Of a stretch of 9,888 nucleotides of DNA, positions 1-6,436 are shown piece by piece (within the stretch, counting starts at the first letter, position 1; each line of letters starts with the position of its first letter). Position numbers and translations under genes: made by a program. Source of the stretch: an uncultured Pseudomonas sp. (lineage in GTDB: Bacteria > Pseudomonadota > Gammaproteobacteria > Pseudomonadales > Pseudomonadaceae); NCBI GenBank assembly GCA_946886875.1, contig CAMPJN010000121.1:1-9888 (forward strand). Direction: 5' to 3'. The notes below the pieces were generated by a model. It made no database searches. It saw only the letters and a program-made list of their open reading frames with translations, and was not told where the DNA came from.

Positions 1-563
1 CCGAGGATCACCAGGGAAGACACGCCGTGCTCGGTCATCACCCGCGCCGCATCCTGCACCGAGGTGCCCAGCGGCACGCTGACGGTGCGCCGGGTGACCA
101 GCTTGCGTACCTCGATCTTCATCAGTTCGCTGGCATTGCCCTCGGATTTCTCCACCGACTTCAGCCGAGACTGGCCTTCGGCTTCGACGAAGTCGGCAAA
201 GGCCTCATAGGTCTCGCACAACTGCTCGAACAACTGGCCGGGGATGAAATAGATCAGGCTGTCTTCGATCGCCCGTGCCGGCAGGCGGACTTTCTTGCCG
301 CGCAGCAAGCCGAATTGGCCGAACACCTCGCCTTCGGCCAGGCGGTTGTACAGCTCGCCGTTGCGCCGGTAGATCTCCACCGCGCCGCTGCGGATGTAGT
401 GCAGATCCTGGATAGGCGCGCCGTAGAGGAGAATGTCGCTGCCGGCCTTGAAGTAGCCGACCTCGACCTGTTGGGCGATCTGGTCGAGGACATCGTTCGG
501 GAGTCCGTCGAAAGGGGCGAAGCGACTCAGGTGGTCGCGAATTTCGATCAGCTCGACTTGCAT
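1..563 (-). CDS. cNMP-binding-fold/CBS domain signalling protein (N-terminal part, cut by window edge)
   Basis: This is the N-terminal 187 codons of a protein whose remainder lies left of position 1. Residues 1-140 form a cyclic-nucleotide-binding-type beta barrel, with SGAVEIYRR and the cassette FGQFGLLRG before LPARAIEDS. A first CBS domain begins near residue 155 and the edge cuts it at GVSSLVIL. Over 188 aligned residues about 146 match the complete protein starting at 6098, so CBS and DUF294 nucleotidyltransferase domains probably follow off-window. ATG at 561-563 is chosen because it aligns exactly with the paralogue's start (MQxELIEIRDHL) and has AGGA about 8 bases upstream. The Glu that normally contacts the cyclic nucleotide ribose is Gln here, so cAMP binding is doubtful. 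Its role is presumably regulatory and cytosolic, with unknown ligand. The domain call is firm; the full architecture is inferred. Confidence 0.88.
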   Translation of the reverse strand, partial: MQVELIEIRDHLSRFAPFDGLPNDVLDQIAQQVEVGYFKAGSDILLYGAPIQDLHYIRSGAVEIYRRNGELYNRLAEGEVFGQFGLLRGKKVRLPARAIEDSLIYFIPGQLFEQLCETYEAFADFVEAEGQSRLKSVEKSEGNASELMKIEVRKLVTRRTVSVPLGTSVQDAARVMTEHGVSSLVIL

Positions 564-861
564 GCTGGGGTCCTGCCGGGCGCGTATGGCGAGCATTGAA
601 GCATGCGCCTGGCAGTGCCGGCAGTCGTAGCCTAGGGGGTGCGGCTGCAGCGGTCGCTGTCAGGCAGTTGCATGTCGGTTGCAGGCAACGAAAGCGCTCG
701 GCCCGCGCTGGCGCCTTAGCCCATCATCGCTATCACGCGATGTCGAGTGATGCGAACCGATGCAACATTCAACCTGGCTCTGGTTGTCCCGTCGGTTTTC
801 GACCCGCAACCGACGCAGCGGCCTATGCTTGCAGGGTCGACCACTTATCCGGAGCCGTGCC
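564..861. other. Divergent intergenic region upstream of the DUF3617 gene and the left CBS-protein gene
   Basis: This 298-base gap separates two divergently transcribed genes and should hold both promoters. Visible structure includes an inverted repeat GTCGGTT (791-797) / AACCGAC (808-814) with a 10-base loop, and ATCAC (732-736) / GTGAT (747-751). A possible plus-strand -10 element TATGCT lies at 824-829, but no good -35 sits 16-18 bases before it. Short open frames cross the gap, but none has a ribosome binding site or a recognisable product. No promoter can be assigned confidently. Confidence 0.5.
791..814. repeat. Inverted repeat (7 bp arms) in the promoter region of the DUF3617 gene
   Basis: The arms GTCGGTT and AACCGAC are perfectly complementary across a 10-base loop, 48-71 bases before the ATG at 862. 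There is no T-tract, so it is not an intrinsic terminator. It could be an operator half-site pair or a chance repeat; no regulator can be named. Confidence 0.3.
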
Positions 862-1377
862 ATGCGCCTATCACTGTTGAACAGCCTGCTCTTCGCTCTC
901 TGCCTGGTGCCGTTAGCCAGCAGCGCCACGGAAATCCAGCCAGGGCTGTGGGAAATCAGTTCGAGCAATATGCAGGTCGACGGCCAGGCGCTGCCGGGGA
1001 TGGAGCAGATGCTCGAGCAGCTGAAGAACATGCCGCCCGAACAGCGCCAGATGATGGAGCGGATGATGGCCGAGCAGGGCGTGCAACTGGGCGACAAGGG
1101 GGTGCGCGTGTGCATGAGCGAGGCGCAGATCAAGGCTCAGCAGATCCCCATGCAGGACCCTAAATCAGGCTGCACCCATGAGGTCACCGAGCGCAGCGCC
1201 GAGCTGTGGAAGTTTCGCTTCAATTGCCCGAACGGCCAGGGCGAAGGCGAAACGCGCTTTCTCAGCGACAAGGAATTCACCTCCCAGGTGAAGGGCAACT
1301 ACGACGGCCAGAACAGCAGCATGGAAAGTCATGCGCGCTGGGTATCCGCCGATTGCGGTGCCCTGCAACCACGCTGA
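862..1377 (+). CDS. DUF3617 domain-containing exported protein
   Basis: This 171-residue protein appears secreted to the periplasm. Residues 1-22 are a signal peptide: Arg2, a hydrophobic core LLNSLLFALCLVPLA, then a cleavage motif ending SSA before TEIQPGLWE. The PGLWE motif just after the signal and the late-sequence cysteine pattern mark the DUF3617 family, whose biochemical function is unknown. The mature part has four cysteines (Cys84, 104, 122, 165), enough for two disulfides, and a Met/Gln/Glu-rich helical stretch at about 46-72 (MEQMLEQLKNMPPEQRQMM). ATG at 862 is preferred over in-frame codons further upstream because GGAG (851-854) lies 7 bases before it and the signal peptide starts there. 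Cys14 does not fit a lipobox, so it is probably not a lipoprotein. It seems monocistronic: the gap to the next gene is 298 bases and contains hairpins. Confidence 0.85.
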   Translation: MRLSLLNSLLFALCLVPLASSATEIQPGLWEISSSNMQVDGQALPGMEQMLEQLKNMPPEQRQMMERMMAEQGVQLGDKGVRVCMSEAQIKAQQIPMQDPKSGCTHEVTERSAELWKFRFNCPNGQGEGETRFLSDKEFTSQVKGNYDGQNSSMESHARWVSADCGALQPR

Positions 1378-1395
1378 TTTGCAGGCTGTAGCAGG

Positions 1396-1421
1396 CGCTC
1401 TTCGAGCGGCTGGCAAGCCGC
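1396..1421. repeat. REP-like pair of overlapping GC-rich hairpins
   Basis: Two short stems overlap here: CGCTC-ttc-GAGCG (1396-1408) and GCGGCT-ggca-AGCCGC (1406-1421), the latter followed by GAA. The second stem resembles the core of the abundant Pseudomonas REP sequences (GAGCGGCTT-type stem followed by CGCGAA), here degenerate and single. There is no T-run, so it is unlikely to be a standard terminator, though it could stabilise the 3' end of the DUF3617 transcript. The REP assignment rests on resemblance only. Confidence 0.35.
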
Positions 1422-1578
1422 GAAATCAAGTGCGCCAGGCCCATGGTCTGGTGCGTCCCTTCGCCATGCAACGGGTCATCAAAGAGGCTGCATCCGAGTC
1501 GGCAGATGACGGTTCCCGGTCCGCCAATGGCGTGCACTGGCCGGCGTGAATGGCGTTCGACTGTTACCCTTACCTGCT

Positions 1579-1601
1579 AACCGAAGTTTTTTTCGGTTTT
1601 T
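1579..1601 (+). terminator. Candidate intrinsic terminator, or AT-rich hairpin, upstream of the BCCT gene
   Basis: AACCGAA (1579-1585) and TTCGGTT (1592-1598) form a perfect 7 bp stem around a 6-base GTTTTT loop, followed by TTT, giving a T-run at 1597-1601. It lies about 200 bases after the DUF3617 stop and 75 bases before the transporter ATG. It could end read-through from upstream, or attenuate the transporter if that promoter lies further upstream. The weak lower stem makes its efficiency uncertain. Confidence 0.45.
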
Positions 1602-1675
1602 CGATGAGTTGTAAGTTGGGCGAATCCGTCCTTCTTGTGCTTGCCAGCGAGTAAATGCCTCAAGGAGAACTCCAC

Positions 1676-3343
1676 ATGGAAAAACCCCCTTTGCATGACA
1701 CGACGCCCCAGCCAGAAGCGGAAATACCAGGTGGCATTCCGGCTCCGAGCGGGGCCGCCAATCTAATCGATACCGACTACGTGGTCGGCCAGGACAACAT
1801 CAAGGGCAGGTTCCTGTTCAACCTGGATATTCACGGCAAGGTCTTCAGTATCTCGGCTCTGACCGTGGTGCTGTTCGTGGTTCTGGCGTTGGCTTTGCAG
1901 AGCGAAGTCGAACCGCTGTTCAGTTCCATGCGCAGTTGGCTGACCAGCAACCTGGCTTGGTTCTTTCTCGGCTCGGCGAATATCTTCGTATTGCTCTGCC
2001 TGTTTCTGATCGTCTCGCCGTTGGGCAAGGTGCGCCTGGGTGGCAAGGAAGCGACGCCCGATCACTCCTACGCCGGCTGGTTTTCCATGCTGTTTGCCGC
2101 CGGCATGGGCATTGGCCTGATGTTCTACGGCGTGGCCGAGCCGATGTCGCACTTTTCCTCGGCCCTGGGCGGGGTCAGCGTCGGCGAGGATGGCTTGCGC
2201 ACCGACTGGGCGCCGTTGGGCGCTGCCGCCGGCAATGCGCAGGAGGCCGCGAGCCTGGCGATGGCCTCCACCATCTTCCACTGGGGCCTGCACCCCTGGG
2301 CGATCTACGCGATTGTGGCCCTGGCCCTGGCGCTGTTCTCGTTCAACAAGGGCTTGCCGCTGAGCATCCGCTCGATCTTCTACCCGTTGCTCGGTGAGCG
2401 GGTGTGGGGTTGGCCCGGGCATGTGATCGACATCCTCGCGGTGTTCGCCACCCTGTTCGGTTTGGCCACTTCCCTGGGTCTGGGCGCCGAGCAGGCGGCT
2501 GCCGGCATCGATCACCTGTTCGGCATAACCGCCACCGATACCAGCAAGGTACTGCTGATCGTCGGCATCACCGCGATCGCCTTGATGTCGGTGCTGGCCG
2601 GTCTGGACAAGGGGGTCAAGCGCCTGTCCCAGCTGAATATGATCCTGGCGATTCTGTTGCTCGGCTTCATCATTGTGGTTGGCCCGACGCTGGCGATCGC
2701 CACTGGCTTCTTCAGCAACCTGGGCAGTTACCTGGCTTATCTGCCCGAGTTGTCCAATCCCTTCGGACGTGACGACGCCAACTTCAGCCAGGGCTGGACC
2801 GCGTTCTACTGGGCCTGGTGGATCAGCTGGTCGCCCTTCGTCGGCATGTTTATCGCGCGGGTCAGTCGCGGCCGTACGGTGCGTGAGTTCCTGGTGGCGG
2901 TGCTGCTGGTGCCTTCCCTGGCCTCGGTACTGTGGATGACCGCCTTTGGCGGCACCGGCATCGGCCAACTGGTCGGCGATGGCTTCACCGGGGTCGAAGA
3001 AGCGGCACTGGAGCTGAAGCTGTTCGTCATGCTGGCGCAGTTGCCGTTGGCCGAGATCAGCTCCTTTATCGGCATCGTCCTGGTGATCGTGTTCTTCGTC
3101 ACCTCGTCGGACTCGGGCTCCCTGGTGATCGATACCATCACCGCTGGCGGCAAGGTCAATGCGCCGATTCCGCAACGGGCCTTCTGGGCCATCATGGAAG
3201 GTGTGATCGCCATCGCCCTGCTGCTCGGCGGCGGCCTAGTGGCCTTGCAGGCGATGGCGGTATCCACCGGCCTGCCGTTCACCATCGTCCTGCTGGTGGG
3301 CTGCGTATCGATCGTCAAAGGCTTGATGAGCGAACCGCGCTGA
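1676..3343 (+). CDS. BCCT family transporter, probable Na+-coupled glycine betaine carrier
   Basis: This 555-residue inner-membrane protein should import a trimethylammonium compound. After a hydrophilic N-terminus of about 55 residues come roughly twelve membrane segments. Signature stretches are GMGIG (143-147), HWGLHPWAIY (202-211), FYWAWWISWSPFVGMF (377-392) and TSSDSGS (476-482). By the BetP model, the aromatic box W189/W194/Y197/W374 corresponds to Trp203, Trp208, Tyr211 and Trp382 with identical spacing. The last Gly of GMGIG fits Na+/betaine symporters; proton-coupled BetT and exchanger CaiT carry Asp there. The protein ends within about 10 residues of the last helix, so the long cytosolic tail that senses osmotic stress in BetP and BetT is absent. 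ATG at 1676 is chosen over one at 1655 because AAGGAG (1662-1667) lies 8 bases upstream. Family is certain; exact substrate is inferred. Confidence 0.93.
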   Translation: MEKPPLHDTTPQPEAEIPGGIPAPSGAANLIDTDYVVGQDNIKGRFLFNLDIHGKVFSISALTVVLFVVLALALQSEVEPLFSSMRSWLTSNLAWFFLGSANIFVLLCLFLIVSPLGKVRLGGKEATPDHSYAGWFSMLFAAGMGIGLMFYGVAEPMSHFSSALGGVSVGEDGLRTDWAPLGAAAGNAQEAASLAMASTIFHWGLHPWAIYAIVALALALFSFNKGLPLSIRSIFYPLLGERVWGWPGHVIDILAVFATLFGLATSLGLGAEQAAAGIDHLFGITATDTSKVLLIVGITAIALMSVLAGLDKGVKRLSQLNMILAILLLGFIIVVGPTLAIATGFFSNLGSYLAYLPELSNPFGRDDANFSQGWTAFYWAWWISWSPFVGMFIARVSRGRTVREFLVAVLLVPSLASVLWMTAFGGTGIGQLVGDGFTGVEEAALELKLFVMLAQLPLAEISSFIGIVLVIVFFVTSSDSGSLVIDTITAGGKVNAPIPQRAFWAIMEGVIAIALLLGGGLVALQAMAVSTGLPFTIVLLVGCVSIVKGLMSEPR

Positions 3344-3366
3344 CTGCTGGGTAGGCAATACAAGAG

Positions 3367-3388
3367 CGCGCCTTCGGGCGCGTTTTTT
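3367..3388 (+). terminator. Intrinsic terminator of the BCCT transporter gene
   Basis: CGCGCC (3367-3372), a TTCG tetraloop and GGCGCG (3377-3382) form a perfect GC-rich stem followed by six T (3383-3388). It begins 23 bases after the transporter stop codon. On the opposite strand the hairpin is followed by CTCTTGTATT, a poor T-run, so it would be at best a weak terminator for the converging exonuclease operon. Confidence 0.93.
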
Positions 3389-3408
3389 GTGGGGTACGCA
3401 TGCCGTCA

Positions 3409-3439
3409 TTGTGGGAAGGGCTGGGCGGCACTCCCACAA
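3409..3439. repeat. Inverted repeat between convergent genes
   Basis: TTGTGGGA (3409-3416) and TCCCACAA (3432-3439) are perfect 8 bp arms around a 15-base loop, 21 bases beyond the exonuclease stop codon on the minus strand. There is no T-run on either strand. It may protect the 3' end of the exonuclease mRNA or be a relic of a dispersed GTGGGA-type palindromic repeat of Pseudomonas. Confidence 0.5.
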
Positions 3440-3459
3440 GATGATGCGCAGCAACCCAC

Positions 3460-4197
3460 TCAGCTCCATAGCTCACCGACCGGAGTGGTCGGCGAATAAT
3501 GAGTCGCCACCTGCGCTTGCAGCAATTCGGCCGTCGCCAACGCATCGGTCAGGGCGTGGTGCGCCTGGTACAGCGGCAGGCGGTAGCGCAGACGGCTGTC
3601 GGCCAGGCGGATGGAGGTCGGCTGGCGGCCGAACAGGCGATCGAGCCAGCCCGGCTGGCGCTGGCCACGATGCAGGCGGGCCTCCAGCTCCATGGTGTCT
3701 ATCACCGGGAAGTGCAGCGCCTCGCCCAGATGCTGACGCACCACCTGATCGAGAAAGCTGCGTTCGATCGTGCGGTAATGCACCACCATCACCTTGCCGG
3801 CCATGGCCGTCAGCAACTCACCGAGAACGGTGGTCAACCTGGGGGCATCGCGGATGTCGCTGTGGGTGATGTGATGGAAGGTGACCGACTCGCTGCTCAG
3901 TTCGGAAACCGGCTTGACCACCCAGTACAGCGCCTGGCCACAGCGGATACGCGCCAGGTTGAAGGGCACCAGGCCAAGGCTGACGATCGAATGGCGGTTG
4001 CAGTCCAGGCCGGTGGTTTCCACGTCCAGGGCCACCAGCGGCACCTGTTCCAATGGGGTGTCGGCAGCCACCGCGCCGGTTTGGTAGAAGGCGGCCAGGC
4101 GCGGGTCCTTGGCCGTTTGCCCGAGCTGGGCGAAGAGGCTCTGCCAATCCGTCGGCGCTGCGCGGGCGGTTTTCCGCTGGATACTGGGCAGCTTCAC
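3460..4197 (-). CDS. DEDDh-type 3'-5' exonuclease (DnaQ/PolC epsilon-like)
   Basis: This 245-residue protein belongs to the exonuclease superfamily of the DNA polymerase III epsilon subunit, which removes nucleotides from 3' ends using two metal ions. Exo I is LDVETTG (Asp58, Glu60), and Exo III is HHALTDALATAELL with His213 and Asp218 at DEDDh spacing. Exo II is HYRTIERSFL (140-149), where the usual Asp of HNxxFD is Glu145 and the Asn is Tyr141. A 50-residue N-terminal extension precedes the domain. The start is GTG, overlapping the stop of the upstream CBS/nucleotidyltransferase gene in the sequence GTGA (4194-4197), which implies translational coupling and a shared operon. No ATG gives a better start. 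Whether it acts on DNA or RNA cannot be told from the sequence. It is not the replicative DnaQ: both context and Exo II differ. Confidence 0.9.
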   Translation of the reverse strand: MKLPSIQRKTARAAPTDWQSLFAQLGQTAKDPRLAAFYQTGAVAADTPLEQVPLVALDVETTGLDCNRHSIVSLGLVPFNLARIRCGQALYWVVKPVSELSSESVTFHHITHSDIRDAPRLTTVLGELLTAMAGKVMVVHYRTIERSFLDQVVRQHLGEALHFPVIDTMELEARLHRGQRQPGWLDRLFGRQPTSIRLADSRLRYRLPLYQAHHALTDALATAELLQAQVATHYSPTTPVGELWS

Positions 4198-6098
4198 GGG
4201 GCGCCACTTGCCGGGTAGCGGAAGCGCAGGAATTTCTGCGCATTGCTGAGCACCTGGAAGGCTTCCTTGAGGTTATGGCGCTCGCTGGAGGAGACCTTTT
4301 CCGGCTCGATGTAGTTGTCCGGCTCGCGGCCGGCTTCCAGGTCCATGGCCTGATGGCGGATGCGCACGATGGAGAGGAACTCCAGGGCATAGCGCAGTTT
4401 GCTGATGGCCTCCGGGGGCATCAGCTTGGTGGCGGCGATAGCATCCAGCCGTTCATTGGAATTCTGCGCCTTGGAGCCACAGGCGAGGGCATGCACGCGG
4501 ATCAGGTCGGTGAGCGGCGCGGTGCCGCGGCCCTTGAGGTTGATGATGTTGTTCTGTTGGCCGTCCTTTTCCATCACGAAGGTGCGGAAGAAGCCCAGCG
4601 GCGGCGTGCGGTTGAGCGCATTGCGCGCCAGGCTGGCGAGAAACAGCGGGCTGCGGCTGGCCTTCTCCGCGAGCAGATCCTTGAGGCTTTCGACCAGCTC
4701 GGTTTCGCCATGGACGCTGTCGAGGTCGAAGAAGATGCAGCTGTTGAGCAGGGTCTGCGGGTTGGGGCGTTCGATCCACTGGTTGAAGTAACCCTTCCAC
4801 ACCCGCAACGGCTGACGCCACTGCGGGTTGGTGGCCATGATCCCGCCTTTACAGTAGCTGTAGCCGCAGGCCGCCAGGCCGTCGCTGACGAAGGTCGCCA
4901 GCTTGAGGAAATACTCATCGTGAAGCTGCGGGTCGAAGCGGTTGTCGAGGACCAGGGCGTTGTCCTGGTCGGTGACGATCAATTGCTCGTCGCGGGCCAT
5001 CGAGCCCAGCGCCATAAAGCAGTAGGGCACCGGCGGCGGGCCGAACGCTTGCTCGGCCAGTTCCAGCAGGCGCTGGCTCAGGCTGCGGCCAATGCCGGAC
5101 ATGGCGCTGCCGATCATATGGGCGCTGGCCTCCTCGTTGACCATGCGCACGAAGGTGGCGCGCAGATCCGGCAGCAGCGCCTTGAGCTCGCTCACCGACT
5201 GTTTGTTGAAGATGCTGTTAGCCAGGTACAGGCTGCTTTGCGATTCGTACCTGATGATATCCGCCAGGTTGACCACCCCCACCGGCCGGCGCCGATGCAC
5301 GACGGGCAGGTGGTGGATGTTGTGGCGGAGCATGCACAGCATGGCCTCGAACACCGAGGCATCGGCCGGCAGGGTGATCGGGTTGGGCGACATCATCTGG
5401 CTGACCGGGGTATCCGCGGCCAGGCCTTCGGCCACCACCCGGGTGCGCAGGTCGCGGTCGGTGACTATGCCGACCATCAGCTCACCGTACTGGTCGCTCG
5501 CCGCGCCGTCGGGGTTCGCCCCGTTGGCCTGCGGGTCGACGATCACCAGGGAGGACACGCCCTGCTCGGTCATCACCCGCGCGGCCTGTTGCACCGAGGT
5601 ATCCAGGGGCACGCTGACCGCTTGCCGGGAGATCAGCCGGCGCACCTTGATCTTCATCAGTTCGCTGGCTTTGCCCTGGCTCTCCACCGCCGACTTTAGG
5701 CGCGATTGACCCTCGGCTTCGACGAAATCGGCGAAGAAATCATGGCTTTCGCAGAGTTGGTCGAACAGGTGGCCGGGAATGAAATAGATCAGGCTGTCTT
5801 CGATGGCCCTGGCCGGCAGGCGCACCTTGCGTCCGCGCAGCAGGCCGAACTGGCCGAAGATGTCGCCTTCGGTAAGGCGGTTGTAGAGGGCGCCGGTACG
5901 CCGGTAGATCTCCACCGCGCCGCTGCGTACGTAGTGCAGGTCATTGATCTCAGCACCGAAGCTGAGAATCTCGCTGCCGGCCTTGAAGTAGGCAACCTCT
6001 ACCTGGCGGGCGATCTCGTCGAGGCTGTCGTCGGGCAGGCCATCGAAGGGTGGAAAGCGTTGCAGGTGATCGCGGATCTCGATCAGCTCGATTTGCAT
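4194..6098 (-). CDS. cNMP-binding-fold / CBS pair / DUF294 nucleotidyltransferase-like protein
   Basis: This 634-residue, probably cytosolic signalling protein has a cyclic-nucleotide-binding-type barrel at about 10-140, then two CBS domains (about 155-285, including TDRDLRTR and NIHHLPVV). A DUF294 nucleotidyltransferase-like domain follows, with GSMARDEQLIVTDQDNAL at 365-382, and a helical DUF294 C-terminal domain ends the protein. The GS...DxD pattern (Asp377, Asp379) is that of the GlnD/PII-uridylyltransferase superfamily, so nucleotidyl transfer is possible, but no substrate is known. CBS pairs commonly sense adenine nucleotides. The phosphate-binding cassette reads FGQFGLLRG, with Gln for the usual Glu. 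ATG at 6098 is chosen over in-frame ATGs upstream (44 codons longer) because GAGAGG lies about 5 bases before it and the paralogue at 563 starts at the same residue. It is the first gene of an operon with the exonuclease. From memory, similar pairs sit near acetate permease genes in Pseudomonas. Confidence 0.92.
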   Translation of the reverse strand: MQIELIEIRDHLQRFPPFDGLPDDSLDEIARQVEVAYFKAGSEILSFGAEINDLHYVRSGAVEIYRRTGALYNRLTEGDIFGQFGLLRGRKVRLPARAIEDSLIYFIPGHLFDQLCESHDFFADFVEAEGQSRLKSAVESQGKASELMKIKVRRLISRQAVSVPLDTSVQQAARVMTEQGVSSLVIVDPQANGANPDGAASDQYGELMVGIVTDRDLRTRVVAEGLAADTPVSQMMSPNPITLPADASVFEAMLCMLRHNIHHLPVVHRRRPVGVVNLADIIRYESQSSLYLANSIFNKQSVSELKALLPDLRATFVRMVNEEASAHMIGSAMSGIGRSLSQRLLELAEQAFGPPPVPYCFMALGSMARDEQLIVTDQDNALVLDNRFDPQLHDEYFLKLATFVSDGLAACGYSYCKGGIMATNPQWRQPLRVWKGYFNQWIERPNPQTLLNSCIFFDLDSVHGETELVESLKDLLAEKASRSPLFLASLARNALNRTPPLGFFRTFVMEKDGQQNNIINLKGRGTAPLTDLIRVHALACGSKAQNSNERLDAIAATKLMPPEAISKLRYALEFLSIVRIRHQAMDLEAGREPDNYIEPEKVSSSERHNLKEAFQVLSNAQKFLRFRYPASGAP

Positions 6099-6124
6099 GC
6101 GGGCCTCTCGCTCAGGAATCTTCA

Positions 6125-6137
6125 GTTCAGCCTGAAC
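6125..6137. promoter_or_regulatory. Perfect 13-base palindrome, possible operator of the CBS-protein operon
   Basis: GTTCAG-C-CTGAAC is a perfect 6-1-6 inverted repeat lying 27-39 bases upstream of the ATG of the minus-strand CBS gene. This would be a suitable place for a repressor site near the transcription start. No equivalent is seen before the paralogue at 563. The regulator is unknown, and a palindrome this short can arise by chance. Confidence 0.35.
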
Positions 6138-6310
6138 CATAACGCGTCGAGGGCGAGCCTGCCGGTTGTTTCGTGGCAGCAAGTTACAGGCGCTCTGCGA
6201 TCCGGGCGTGAGGTGCTTTCCCAGCAGCATCTAGCATGGCGCTCGATCGGCGCACTTGAGGCGTGGACTTTATCGGCGACGAAGTTAAATGGGAATAAAT
6301 ATCAACTGCA

Positions 6311-6339
6311 TTGACGAGGTGAAATTCTACTGCGAAAAT
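6311..6339 (+). promoter_or_regulatory. Candidate sigma-70 promoter of the receptor operon
   Basis: TTGACG (6311-6316) matches the -35 consensus at 5 of 6 bases, and GAAAAT (6334-6339) matches the -10 at 4 of 6 with an exact 17-base spacer. Transcription would start around 6346, inside the Fur box. GATAAT at 6346-6351 is an alternative -10, but without a good -35. Either way Fur would block the promoter. Confidence 0.5.
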
Positions 6340-6345
6340 TCAATC

Positions 6346-6364
6346 GATAATTATTAGCATTTGC
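6346..6364 (+). promoter_or_regulatory. Fur box (iron-dependent repressor site)
   Basis: GATAATTATTAGCATTTGC matches the 19-base Fur consensus GATAATGATAATCATTATC at 14 positions, and the 7-1-7 version (6345-6359) at 12 of 14 paired positions. It lies about 100 bases before the receptor start, over the predicted transcription start. This implies repression of the receptor and PepSY genes when iron is plentiful. Confidence 0.75.
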
Positions 6365-6410
6365 ATCTTTGCGATGACTCGCCGGGTGCGCAGGTGCTGA
6401 TAAGCAATTT

Positions 6411-6436
6411 CCTGCAAGCAAGGACGTCCCTGCAGG
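6411..6436 (+). repeat. Inverted repeat in the receptor mRNA leader
   Basis: CCTGCA (6411-6416) and TGCAGG (6431-6436) are complementary across 14 bases that contain the small palindrome GGACGTCC (6422-6429). It lies about 19 bases before the ribosome binding site, so a folded leader could affect translation. Functional significance is unproven. Confidence 0.3.

Larger units (their letters stand above)
1378..1675. other. Intergenic region between the DUF3617 gene and the BCCT transporter gene
   Basis: There is no supportable gene here. Short open frames exist on both strands around 1277-1549, but they are extensions of antisense or shifted frames without ribosome binding sites. The left part holds adjacent short GC-rich hairpins (1396-1421) and the right part an AT-rich hairpin with a T-run (1579-1601). 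The final 75 bases should contain the transporter's leader; I found no convincing -35/-10 pair. Confidence 0.5.

Noticed and set aside
760..861. A longer form of the DUF3617 protein starting at 760.
   Set aside because: ATG at 862 has GGAG seven bases upstream and begins a typical signal peptide; the extension would bury it.
1331..1549. A small 72-codon plus-strand open frame after the DUF3617 gene.
   Set aside because: It starts inside the DUF3617 gene in another frame, has no ribosome binding site and shows no recognisable domain.
1763..3175. A 470-codon minus-strand open frame antisense to the BCCT gene.
   Set aside because: It is very rich in Gln, His, Asp and Arg, as expected from the complement of hydrophobic membrane codons, with no recognisable domain.
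3367..3439. A CRISPR-like or attachment-site reading of the inverted repeats between the convergent genes.
   Set aside because: Only one terminator and one unrelated inverted repeat occur, with no spaced direct repeats, tRNA or integrase.
4053..5699. A 548-codon plus-strand open frame antisense to the CBS/nucleotidyltransferase gene.
   Set aside because: It lacks a ribosome binding site and any motif, and mirrors a gene with strong domain evidence. Similar shadows at 27-599 and 5706-6314 exist because the two paralogues are similar.
6099..6230. A 44-residue N-terminal extension of the CBS/nucleotidyltransferase protein, from upstream in-frame ATGs.
   Set aside because: The upstream starts have no convincing ribosome binding site. 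The start at 6098 has GAGAGG and aligns with the paralogue's first residue.
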